Shown one piece after another: positions 1 to 8,800 of a DNA stretch of 21,949 nucleotides; position 1 is the first letter of the stretch, and every line of letters starts with the position of its first letter. Origin of the DNA: Entamoeba invadens IP1. Taxonomy: Eukaryota; Evosea; Mastigamoebida; Endamoebidae. The notes under the pieces were generated by a model. That model did not search any database. It was given only the letters and a program-made list of their open reading frames with translations, and was not told the origin of the DNA. The stretch spans positions 98,067 through 120,015 of the forward strand of contig NW_004443506.1 in the NCBI RefSeq assembly GCF_000330505.1. The letters are read 5' to 3'. The position numbers and the translations under genes were made by a program.

Positions 1-430
1 AAGAAAACTCAATGGTAAAATGAAAAAAAAATGATAAATTTTTATAAACCATTAATATATAACAAAATTACTTGTTAAATAGTTTTTGTCTTTGAATTAA
101 TTTATTTTTGGAAATAATTATATTTTTTGATTGTATATTTATAATAAAAATATACTTCGTTATATAGTTTCGATAATGAATAAAAAATGCCGCGGACACG
201 AAAATAATAGAAAGGACACCATATACACAGGAGGACGTCCTTTATAGCGGGAGGACGTCCCTAAACCACAAAGGACGTCTTTCGGCCTATATTCCCGTCC
301 TTCGTCCCCATGTCCGTCCTTTCTCTTAATTAAATAATTAAATAATTAAACTTTCTTATAATTCCATCTCTTATTTTCTCTGTTATAGATCCATCATGTA
401 AAAGAAAATAAAAAGACAGTCAAAATGAAC
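1..430. other. AT-rich intergenic DNA 3' of the nucleoporin gene
   Basis: No gene is visible. Most of the stretch is AT-rich, but bases 191-323 form a GC-raised island of regularly spaced GGAC motifs, described separately. It lies beyond the stop codon of the minus-strand nucleoporin gene, so it could include that gene's 3' UTR or polyadenylation region. Confidence 0.6.
191..323. repeat. GGAC-motif 20-bp periodic repeat with inverted arm
   Basis: GGAC occurs at 194, 214, 233, 253 and 273, a period of 19-20 bases. Two units carry the palindrome GGACGTCC (233-240 and 253-260) and a third a one-base variant. From 297 on the motif appears as its complement, GTCC, at 297, 304, 312 and 316. AGAAAGGAC (209-217) is the exact reverse complement of GTCCTTTCT (315-323), so the block can fold into an imperfect hairpin of about 115 bases. 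Its base composition stands out from the AT-rich surroundings. It could be a small mobile-element relic or a structured 3' flank; I recognise no named family. Confidence 0.65.
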
Positions 431-3061
431 TTAATAGTTAATGTTCGTGTTCATCTCAGCAAGGCCTTGTGAGATTTCTTCTGCTGTTGTGTTCATCCAG
501 TCTATTGTTCTTCGGTGTGCATTTAAGAGTTGCAGAATTTGGACGCATTCCTTCTTTTGTCCGTTTGGCACTTCCCCATAGTTATGATCTGAGATCAATT
601 TTTGGATCTCTCCAAATTTCCCCGTCATCGATTCTATTGTGTCGCTGACATTTTGTACCACATTCTTCGAAGTCCCTTCCTTTGTTGGATGTGCTGCTAC
701 CATGTCATTGACTATCTTCTCGATATTGTTTTGTTCTTTCTCTATCTGTCCAACAACATTCTTCATTTGTTCTTTCATCGTTTGCACATCCCGCACAAAC
801 TCTCTCAATTCGTCTAACTCACTTTCCGCCTTCATTATCGCTTCATTTTGCCCTCGAATCTTCCCTGAGATCTCAGAAAATGTCTTCATATCCGCACTCA
901 TCTCATTCTTCCACTCCTCAACTGCGTCTTCAAGTGGCGTCATTTTCGCACGCACAAACGCAAGATCCGCCTCTCCCTGAATAACTGCATCTACTGATAC
1001 ACCAGCTTGCCCGCCTACTGATCCTCCAATCCCACCAAGTGTCGTCCCCGACATCCCATTATTCAGTGAACCCAACGTGCTCCCCGACAACGATGGAAAT
1101 TGCAGTCCTAGACTTCCCGTACTTCCGGTGGTCCCCGCTGCCCCAAGTCCCTTATCATCTCCCGTACTTCCAATCCCCGTTGTAGCGGTGTTTCCAAACA
1201 AATTCGTGTTGAATGAAAGGTTATTCAAATCTCCAGCTGGTTTCGTGTCAGTAGCTGGCGTTGTAGTTGTACTTGCCGGCGCTGCAGCAGTATTTGTATC
1301 AAGATTTAATGTGAATAAAGGGGTGGTAGTAGTTGCTGCTGGGGTACTAGTGGTAGTCGCTGGTTTATCCGCCGTGATTCCACCAAGTATTGAAGTTGTT
1401 CCCAAAGTTGTAGTTCCTGTAGTGGTTGTATTAGTTGAAGCTGTAGTAGTAGAACTAGCTGGATTCCCAAGATTAAGACTGGTAAAATCAATCGAAGGAA
1501 TTGCTGCAGTAGTTGTACTTGTAGTAGTGGCAGGGGTTTGTGGAGTTGTAGTTGTCGCGTCATTTCCTGTAGTTGTCGTTGGAGCTGTAGTACTTGCTGG
1601 TTTATCAAAATTCAGATTTACAAAACTGAAATCGCCAATTGTTGTTGTGTCTTTACTTGCAGTAGCTGCAGGGTGTTGTGTAGTAGTCGTAGTAGTCGTT
1701 GATGTTCCGGCATTTGGTGTTGTTGTAGCATCCCCAACAGTTGATGTCGATGTTCCCGTTGTTGTTGGGGTTGTTAAAGTCGTTGTATTTGCTGGTGTAG
1801 AATTCGCAGAATCCGCCAAATTGGTTTTATTGAAGTCGAACCCTGCAAACGGTTGTGTAGTAGTAGCTGGTGTTGTTGAAGTTCCAAGTGTCAATCCATT
1901 AATAGGATTTGCTGCTGGAGTCGTAGTAGTTGGATTCGAACTATTTGCTGTAGTTGTAGTAGTAGTAGCTGCTGGGGTTGAAGTTGCCGAAGTACCAAGC
2001 GGATTTGTAATATTTTGTGTGCCTGTTGTATTTTGTAAGTTAATTGTTGTATTCTGGGTAGTCCCGCTTTGGCCGTTATTTGGTTGTTGAGATGGTGTAG
2101 AAGTTGTTGCCATTGGATTTGTGAAGTTAAGATTACCCAAGAGTGTATTTCCGGTAGGTTGAGTTGATTGTTGTGGTTGTTGAGTATTTGTAGTAGTTTG
2201 TGTTTGAAGAGGTGTAGTATTTAAAGTAGGCATTGTAGTATTAAGAGTAGTTGTTTGAGCCGTTGGTTGTTGAGTGTTAGTTTGCAGCACATTATTTTGG
2301 AACAACGAATTTGTTTGTTGTTGTTGTTGTTGAGGCTGCTGTTGCTGCTGTTGTGGTTGTTGTTGGGTATTCATGAAATTTTGTTGCATTGGTTGCTGTT
2401 GTTGTTGAGTATTAGCCATTGGTTGTTGAGTACCAAAGAGACTATTTGCAGTGAATTGGAATTGTTGTTGTGGTTGACCTTGGGTATTCATGAAATTTTG
2501 TTGTTGCATTGGTTGTTGTTGTTGAGTATTCATAACGTTCTGTTGAGTTCCCATTGGATTTTGGAACCCCTGCATTTGCATATTTGGTTGTTGTTGCATT
2601 TGTTGTCCTTGAGTATTAGCCAAGCCTTGTTGATTACCGAAAAGGCTATTCGCAGTGAATTGGAATTGTTGTTGTGGTTGTTGTTGGGTATTCATGAAAT
2701 TTTGTTGTTGACCTTGCTGTTGACCTTGGGTATTCATTTGGTTTTGTTGGCCTCCCATTTGATTTTGGAAACCCTGAAATGCGGTGGGTTGTGTCTGTTG
2801 GCCATTAACATTAGTTCCTTGTTGTTGATTAAAGAACGAACCCATCCCAGCAAAGTTGTTCTGAGGTTGTTGTTGGAACTGTTGAGGTTGTTGAGGTTGT
2901 CCTTGGAAGAAGTTCATTGCTTGAGTTCCTTGACCCTGTTGGGTATTTTGGAACATATTTGGCTGTGTCATAGTGTTTACGTTTTGGGTATTAAACTGTT
3001 GTGTTTGTTGTGGTTGTTGAAAAAAGTTTTGTTGTTGGGGTTGAGTAAAAGCACTTAACAT
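431..3061 (-). CDS. Nsp1/Nup62-family nucleoporin, FG-poor
   Basis: An 876-residue protein, ATG at 3061 and TAA at 431, without introns. Residues 1-300 are Gln/Asn-rich with phenylalanines in NFF, FQGF and QFQF contexts; about 300-650 are Thr-rich with repeated NLNF/SLNLGNP-type motifs; 650-690 are Gly/Ser-rich. Residues about 690-876 form a helical coiled-coil region (PLEDAVEEW near the start, AHRRTIDWMN near the end) matching the conserved C-terminal domain of Nsp1/Nup62, which assembles with Nup54 and Nup58 in the central channel of the nuclear pore. The disordered part would form the permeability barrier. FG dipeptides are rare there: two SLFG near 140 and 210 and one LFG near 640. A segment of about 68 residues is duplicated. 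The assignment rests on architecture and recalled family pattern; another coiled-coil pore protein is less likely. Confidence 0.8.
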   Translation of the reverse strand: MLSAFTQPQQQNFFQQPQQTQQFNTQNVNTMTQPNMFQNTQQGQGTQAMNFFQGQPQQPQQFQQQPQNNFAGMGSFFNQQQGTNVNGQQTQPTAFQGFQNQMGGQQNQMNTQGQQQGQQQNFMNTQQQPQQQFQFTANSLFGNQQGLANTQGQQMQQQPNMQMQGFQNPMGTQQNVMNTQQQQPMQQQNFMNTQGQPQQQFQFTANSLFGTQQPMANTQQQQQPMQQNFMNTQQQPQQQQQQPQQQQQQTNSLFQNNVLQTNTQQPTAQTTTLNTTMPTLNTTPLQTQTTTNTQQPQQSTQPTGNTLLGNLNFTNPMATTSTPSQQPNNGQSGTTQNTTINLQNTTGTQNITNPLGTSATSTPAATTTTTTANSSNPTTTTPAANPINGLTLGTSTTPATTTQPFAGFDFNKTNLADSANSTPANTTTLTTPTTTGTSTSTVGDATTTPNAGTSTTTTTTTQHPAATASKDTTTIGDFSFVNLNFDKPASTTAPTTTTGNDATTTTPQTPATTTSTTTAAIPSIDFTSLNLGNPASSTTTASTNTTTTGTTTLGTTSILGGITADKPATTTSTPAATTTTPLFTLNLDTNTAAAPASTTTTPATDTKPAGDLNNLSFNTNLFGNTATTGIGSTGDDKGLGAAGTTGSTGSLGLQFPSLSGSTLGSLNNGMSGTTLGGIGGSVGGQAGVSVDAVIQGEADLAFVRAKMTPLEDAVEEWKNEMSADMKTFSEISGKIRGQNEAIMKAESELDELREFVRDVQTMKEQMKNVVGQIEKEQNNIEKIVNDMVAAHPTKEGTSKNVVQNVSDTIESMTGKFGEIQKLISDHNYGEVPNGQKKECVQILQLLNAHRRTIDWMNTTAEEISQGLAEMNTNINY
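2436..2708 (-). repeat. Internal tandem duplication in the nucleoporin Gln-rich region
   Basis: Two blocks about 204 bases apart (roughly 2436-2503 and 2640-2708) encode nearly the same stretch: a FMNT motif, a Gln run, then QFQFTANSLFG. The spacing is a multiple of three, so the reading frame is kept. Each copy carries one of the few FG dipeptides of the protein. Confidence 0.75.
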
Positions 3062-3517
3062 GGATTTGGGGTTTAATATTTTGAGTTGGTTTTTTCTAGT
3101 AAACCCAGTTTTGTGAATTATTTCTCACTTTTTTATTTTTCTGTGAAGAAAGACAAATTCATTGTTTGATGCTTCAAATAATACTTTTTACTAAATATAT
3201 AGTTTAATTTTACTATTTATATAACAATTGTTTTGTAATTTTCTCAGTTTATTTTTAAAAGTTTTTTGGTTTTTTAATTTTAAAAAATAGTATAGTACTT
3301 TATTAATTAACTTCTATAAAAAACAATTATAGTAATTTAAATCTATAAACTAGATTAAATTGTATTAAATGTATTTAATTTAATAAATTATCATCAACTC
3401 TATTTTATTAATTTTTTTCATATAAAATGTAGTTTATAAAAGTATGAAGGAAAATAATAGTTGTTATAACTATAAAGTATAGTAAATCCGAACCCTGAAA
3501 TAAATTCACGACATCAC
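3062..3517. other. Intergenic region upstream of the nucleoporin gene
   Basis: AT-rich DNA between two genes of the same orientation. It must contain the nucleoporin promoter and the 3' end of the ribosomal protein S4 transcript. I see no clear GAACT box immediately before the nucleoporin start, and no repeat or RNA gene. Confidence 0.5.
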
Positions 3518-4504
3518 TTACTTCTTAGCGACCTTTCTGCCTGCGACCTTCTTTCCCTTAGCGCCCTTCTTTGGGACTGGAGCAGTTCTCTTGAACTTGT
3601 GCTGAGTAGTTTCCTTCTTCTCACCTTCGACTTCAGCCTTCTCTTCCTTTTTAGCGACTGGCTTGTTCTGGTTGAGTTGTTTTGGTTCTTTAGTGGATTT
3701 GTTGAACTTTCCGAGTTTGGCCAATTTGAGCTTTCTAATTCTCTCATTGACGGCCTTGATCAAAGGCTTCTTAATTCCTTGGTCGAGTGGTAAGTTGACC
3801 AACGTCTCAGTTCCTTTACCAATGATGAAGACGTTAGCAAGTCTAGTGGTGAAGATGGTACCATTGGCGTCCTTAATGTGGACAATTTCAAAGCTTCCTG
3901 GGTGGACTTCTCTCTTGACGACGACACCGATTCTTCCCATAGAGTTTCCTCCAATCAACATGGCTGTGTTTCCGACGTCGAACTTGACGAAATCGACGAT
4001 CTTGTTGTTGACCAAATCAAGCTTGATGGTATCATTGGCTTGAATTTCTGGGTGTGGGTATCTAATGGTTCTTCCGTCGTGTGTGATGATGTATGGGATA
4101 CCAAAAGTGCCGAGAGTTCTCTTCTCGACTTTGCACAACTTGATGGTGGATTGTTCTTTAGACAATGGGACAAGGCAGAATCTTCTCTTGGTGTTGTAGA
4201 GAAGTCTGAAGTACTCTTTGGTTCTTGGGATAGACAAGACGTCCATGAATCCAACAGGGAATCTTGAGTCAGTTCTCACCTTCCCGTCAATTTTCACGTT
4301 TCTGTTCTTCAAGATCATTTGGACTTCTCTTGCATTCAAAGCATAGTGCAATCTGTTTCTCATGATCAAGATCAATGGAAGGCACTCCTTCATCCCGTGA
4401 GGTCCTCCAGATGGTTTTGGTGCAAATGTGCCTCCCAACTTGGACAACATCCAGTGGTGTGGTGCATTAAGTCTTTTCAAGTGATGACGATCTCCACGAG
4501 CCAT
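3518..4504 (-). CDS. RPS4: 40S ribosomal protein S4 (eS4) with lysine-rich C-terminal extension
   Basis: A 328-residue protein of the small ribosomal subunit, where eS4 binds 18S rRNA. The ATG at 4504 is chosen because it gives [20 protein letters not shown], the conserved eS4 N-terminus; the frame stays open 36 bases further upstream but without an ATG. The hallmarks follow in order: [15 protein letters not shown], the S4 RNA-binding region with [38 protein letters not shown], the KOW-like [21 protein letters not shown], and NVFIIGKG. Typical eS4 is about 260 residues. Here about 65 residues follow, rich in Lys, Gln and Glu and ending in repeated KK/GKK motifs. A GAACT box sits at 4534-4538 (minus strand), 30 bases before the start. 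There is no intron. Confidence 0.96.
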   Translation of the reverse strand: MARGDRHHLKRLNAPHHWMLSKLGGTFAPKPSGGPHGMKECLPLILIMRNRLHYALNAREVQMILKNRNVKIDGKVRTDSRFPVGFMDVLSIPRTKEYFRLLYNTKRRFCLVPLSKEQSTIKLCKVEKRTLGTFGIPYIITHDGRTIRYPHPEIQANDTIKLDLVNNKIVDFVKFDVGNTAMLIGGNSMGRIGVVVKREVHPGSFEIVHIKDANGTIFTTRLANVFIIGKGTETLVNLPLDQGIKKPLIKAVNERIRKLKLAKLGKFNKSTKEPKQLNQNKPVAKKEEKAEVEGEKKETTQHKFKRTAPVPKKGAKGKKVAGRKVAKK

Positions 4505-4795
4505 AGAGTGATTTCGCAAGTGGTCCACTTTACAGTTCAACCCTAAATATTCTTTCTTGTAACTATTGACTTCTTTTTATTATTAATTTACTATCATTTT
4601 TAGTTTTAATGATTACTATACGACGCATTATCAACGTGATATGCCGGGACTTTTATATGTATTGTATATAGTAATAAATATAATATTTTTATTAATATTA
4701 ATTAATTCATAAAATATAATTGTATAGTTTATTTTATAATAAATATATTAGATTTAAAACTATAAAGAAGTTCAATAGAAATTGGAACATAAACA
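4505..4795. other. RPS4 upstream region with a GC-raised island
   Basis: Mostly AT-rich. A short island at 4619-4652 with ACGACGC, AACGTGAT and GCCGGGAC stands out about 115-150 bases upstream of the RPS4 start. It could be an upstream promoter element of a strongly expressed ribosomal protein gene. No gene is seen. Confidence 0.4.
4534..4538 (-). promoter_or_regulatory. GAACT box upstream of RPS4
   Basis: The minus strand reads TTGAACTGT, 30 bases before the RPS4 ATG. GAAC is a known core promoter element of Entamoeba, lying between the TATA-like box and the initiator. Assignment by position and sequence only. Confidence 0.45.
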
Positions 4796-5173
4796 TTAGA
4801 CCCAATTAACAGGTACGATCTGCTTCTCAATCAAGTATCGCCTGACCTTCTCAACTTGTTTATTACAATTTTTAGCTTTATTAAGTACCGCTTGTCTTAA
4901 TAAAGTTGCCATTTGTTTGATTTTCTGTTTAACTATATTACCTCCAAGTGTGTTCAATGCACTTTTAGCTTTGTCGTAGTCATACGACTTCTGTCCGCCA
5001 ATAAAGTCGTCGTCATCAAAGTCATCGTCAAACTCAAAATCGTAGAAATCATCAAAATCATCGAGAAAGTCATCATACTCATCAATGTCAATATCGTCAA
5101 TATCGTCGTAACATCCCACACCACTCACATTTCTCAACATCACAAAAAGCACACCAACTATCCAACACAACAT
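4796..5173 (-). CDS. Small secreted charge-segregated protein, family unknown
   Basis: A 125-residue protein, ATG at 5173 and TAA at 4796. Residues 1-20 look like a signal peptide with a hydrophobic core (WIVGVLFVML) and a possible cleavage site before Cys21. Residues 22-57 are dominated by Asp with interspersed Phe, Tyr and Ile. Residues 68-118 are strongly basic (about 14 Lys/Arg against two Glu) and predicted helical, with a lone Cys103, and the tail ends VPVNWV. The layout resembles precursors in which an acidic segment neutralises a cationic helix, but no family is recognised and no function is claimed. The signal peptide, open frame and non-random composition support a real gene; no GAACT box was found before it. 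Confidence 0.6.
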   Translation of the reverse strand: MLCWIVGVLFVMLRNVSGVGCYDDIDDIDIDEYDDFLDDFDDFYDFEFDDDFDDDDFIGGQKSYDYDKAKSALNTLGGNIVKQKIKQMATLLRQAVLNKAKNCNKQVEKVRRYLIEKQIVPVNWV

Positions 5174-5862
5174 TATAAGTTGGTAGTTTGACTTCTGGTG
5201 TTATAATTTACTATAAATTTAATTAATTATTTAATTATATTTAAACTATTAGTTATTAATTTACAATATTTTGATTGGAATAAAATGTTTCTATTTTTTA
5301 GTAAACTTTTTAAACAAACATTTTAGTACATTTGTAATTTCTCAAATGTTTGGAAATCTGAAAGGTTATCTTTTGTTATTCAAATGTTATTCAAAATATA
5401 ATTAACACATTTTATTTTAATATAATAATATTATATAACGAATAAATATACGTTTCAAAATAACTATATTAAATAGTATTACAAATATATTTAATAGGAA
5501 ATTATGTACTCGTTAAATAAAAACAATTGAATAAAATAACCTCGTTAATTAAAAACTATTTAATTGTCTGATTATTTGAGCTAAAAGAAGGATTTTTGTG
5601 TGTTAACTAAAAAATGTAAAGAATGAACCATTAAATTTTATATCCTGTTTTAAAAAAGAAAGTCTTAACCACATCTTTACCACAATGACTAAAATGCAGA
5701 AAAATGAGAAAAATAAAAAAATCAATACAAATGACTTCCATTTTTTCATACAACAAACAAATTTCGGCAAAATGTGGTAACCAGTAACACTGAGAAAGTC
5801 TGCACTTTTTAACACCAAAACGAACTGTAAGTCGGAAAAACACAGAAATTCAACAATCCTTG
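5174..5862. promoter_or_regulatory. Divergent intergenic region, promoter of the CH-coiled-coil gene at its right end
   Basis: AT-rich DNA between a minus-strand and a plus-strand gene, so both promoters lie here. Close to the right end are GAACT (5822-5826) and AGAAATTCA (5844-5852), the latter one mismatch from the Entamoeba initiator AAAAATTCA and 10 bases before the ATG at 5863. The very short implied 5' leader is normal for Entamoeba. Nothing else is recognisable. Confidence 0.55.
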
Positions 5863-8800
5863 ATGACTAACAGACACGTCTCGTTAACACCAGGTCTGCG
5901 GATGAGTATAACACAAAAATTAAGTGTTGAGGATCAACAAACAAAAGCATTTGCGTCATACATCAATTACACATTGGGGTACCAAGAACCTCTTGTGAAT
6001 AGTCTGTGCCCAGATTTGGAAGACGGAACTATTTTAATGCGTTTCGTCGAACAAATCACAACTAACTTTTACCCAAAACCTCACGTTGTTAAAACCCCCT
6101 TCGACAAGTTGCAAAACTTGAACTGCGTCTTCGACTATTTGAAGGACGAGAAACTTAATTTAACTTCAAGCGCTGAAGACATTTTGAACGGAAATAAAAA
6201 GTCAACTCTTGCACTCATTTTCCAATTGATATTGAGATACCGCTTGTTCAGTTTGTTACTTTTTACTTGGGTTACAATTAGACAAGTTAGGCTCAAATCA
6301 AATAGTTTGCCATATTATAAATGGTTTTGGCAAATGGTTTCAAAACTAATATAAATAGTATATATAACATAATTTAGTATTATTGAAATTTTTCTATTAA
6401 AAAGTTTTAGATTATTATATTATTATATTATTATATTATTATTATATTATTATATTATTATATTATTATATTATTTAAACTATATTTTACCATTTACTCA
6501 ATTTTGTCGTTTGAGTCTAATTTGTAATACTATAAGTTTATTGACACAGAGACATCAAGTTCAAAATGACTGATTTCAGTCACTGGATTTACTCGTTAGT
6601 AAAAGACGAGAAAGAGTGTTTTGATGTGAAGTTCTGTTTGTCGAATCCAACAAATTGGAAAACGTTAATGAACTCCATACAAGCAGATACAATTACTGAT
6701 GAGGATTTACATGTGAGTGAAGACCCAATTGAGCAGATGGCGCAATGCTTTAAAAAGGCAAAAGACGTGTTGGGCTTCCCCAATTTGTTAGACCCCAAAG
6801 AGACTGCAAATGGCTCAGTTGATGACTTCTGTTTGTTTATGATAGGATTATTAAAAATTATTAATATAATATAACCATAATAGAAATATAATATAACTAT
6901 AATATTATAATATTAAAATAAAACTATATAAATAGTTTAATAAATAATAACAAGAAGGTCTCTATCTTTACTTGACTTATTTTGTGATTAATGGCAACAA
7001 CCAAGAAAATGACGAACAACTTGAGTCGTTGAGGAACAACATTGCGCTAAGCAACAAAACAAAACGAGATGAGAAAATTGAGAAAATGAAGAAGGATATA
7101 TTGGTGTTAGAAGACGAGGAGAAAGAGATTGCGACCACAATTGAACAGCAAAATAGCGATATTGACATTTCTATCTTCTCTGAACAAATTCAAACACTCG
7201 GAACGGCGATTTTGAATGAAAGTGGAGACGACAGAGTGACACAACATCAGCACGATAAGATGATGAATGTGATCAAATCAAACGAAGTGCGAATTTCCGA
7301 CTTGAAGAGGAAGTTGGACCAAATTCGGTTTGATTTGGCGAAGCAAAGTAAAGAGGAGAACGTCGTGTTGTTTCAAAAGAGTTCGAAAGACCTTAAAGAA
7401 CAACCGACGACGCCGAAGGACAAAGAGAAGTATTCATTGAAAGGGATGGTGAGTGGATTTAAAGACGTGTTTAAGAAAGAGAAGAAAGAAATGAATGACG
7501 AAAATGGAAGTGCTGAGTGTGTGGAGTGTCAGAGACTCAAAAAGGAAGTCACCAAACTGAAAGAAGAAATTGTGAAGACGCGAGCCGAGTCGAAAAAGAT
7601 GGTCCAACAGACAACACAACAACTGAATGAGTGTCGGACCGCCACGTTTGAATTAAATGAAGTGAAAAATGTGAATGAAAAACAGAAGGAGGAACTCGAG
7701 AAGATGCGCAAAGAGAAGGAGACGACGAGCAATCAACACGAATTTGTTCTGAAAAGGAAAAGTGACGAAATCGAAGACTTGAAAAGAGCAAATGAAGAGA
7801 TCAAAAAGGCGAAGGAAAGTCTTACATACCAAATGGCAACGCAATTTGATGCGATGGAAAAGGAGAAGGAAGAAATGCAAAACGCACTCAACACGACAAA
7901 AAGCACAGAAGAAGAAATGAAGAGCAAATACGAAGGTACTGTGAACGAGTTGAATGCGAAAATAGAAGAAATGACTTCACAAGTTGAGAAGAGTCAAAAT
8001 CAGTGCAAAGAACTTTCTCAACAACTTGAAGAGAAAATGAAGAACTTTCAAAATGAGCAAAATGAAAAACTCCAAAGCGACGAAGTGTATAAGAAAGAAG
8101 TCCAAAACCTTCAAAACCAAATTTCTGTGTTGAACAAAACCATCGAAGGGTTACAAGAAGAGAACATTCAAATGAATGCAAGGGAAATGGAAATAACAGA
8201 TTTGAAAAGTAAAAGGATGGAAGACGAGAAGATGCTGAAAGAAAAGGACGTGGAAACACAACAACTTTACACACAGCTTTTGAGTGTTCAAAATGAGTTG
8301 GAAGAAGTGAAGAAAAGTCGAGTGCAGACCACAGAAAATGCCACACAACAACTCGAAGAATTGCAGAGAGAAAATTTAGAATTGAAAATGTCAGAAGAAC
8401 AACTGAAAGAGTCATTGGAGTCATTACAAACACAACTGAACAAGTCGCGAAATGAAGAGGAAGAAACAAAGGAACATATGACGCAAATTGATAAGGAGAA
8501 GATGGAGCTGAACGCTTTAAGGGAAAAGCAAGAAGTTGATATTAACTCGAAGCAAACACAAATTGATATATTGAAAGAACAACACGACAAAATGTGTGAA
8601 GAACGAGATGACTTGAAACGCGCGAATGAACAACTTCAGAGTGACAAGACTGACTTAAAGAATAAATACGAAGAAGTGTTGAAGCAAAATGAATCGAAAC
8701 ATTTGAATGAATGTGCCACTTTGAAAGGCACAATCGAAACACTTGGAAATGATGTGAAAGAACGACAAACACAAGTTGAAGTACTTTTAAAGGACAACAC

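Noticed and set aside
231..280. CRISPR-like array from regular 20-bp spacing
   Set aside because: The repeats are only a few bases long, the host is a eukaryote, and the block ends in inverted copies.
602..3058. Long plus-strand open frames across the nucleoporin gene
   Set aside because: They are antisense shadows of Gln- and Thr-rich codon runs (Val- and Leu-rich low-complexity products) without domains.
4505..4540. Extra 12 codons upstream of the RPS4 ATG
   Set aside because: The extension has no ATG, contains the GAACT promoter box, and the eS4 family begins at MARG.
6566..6874. Separate small gene starting at the ATG at 6566
   Set aside because: It is exon 2 of the CH gene; its last codons past 6830 are intron sequence.
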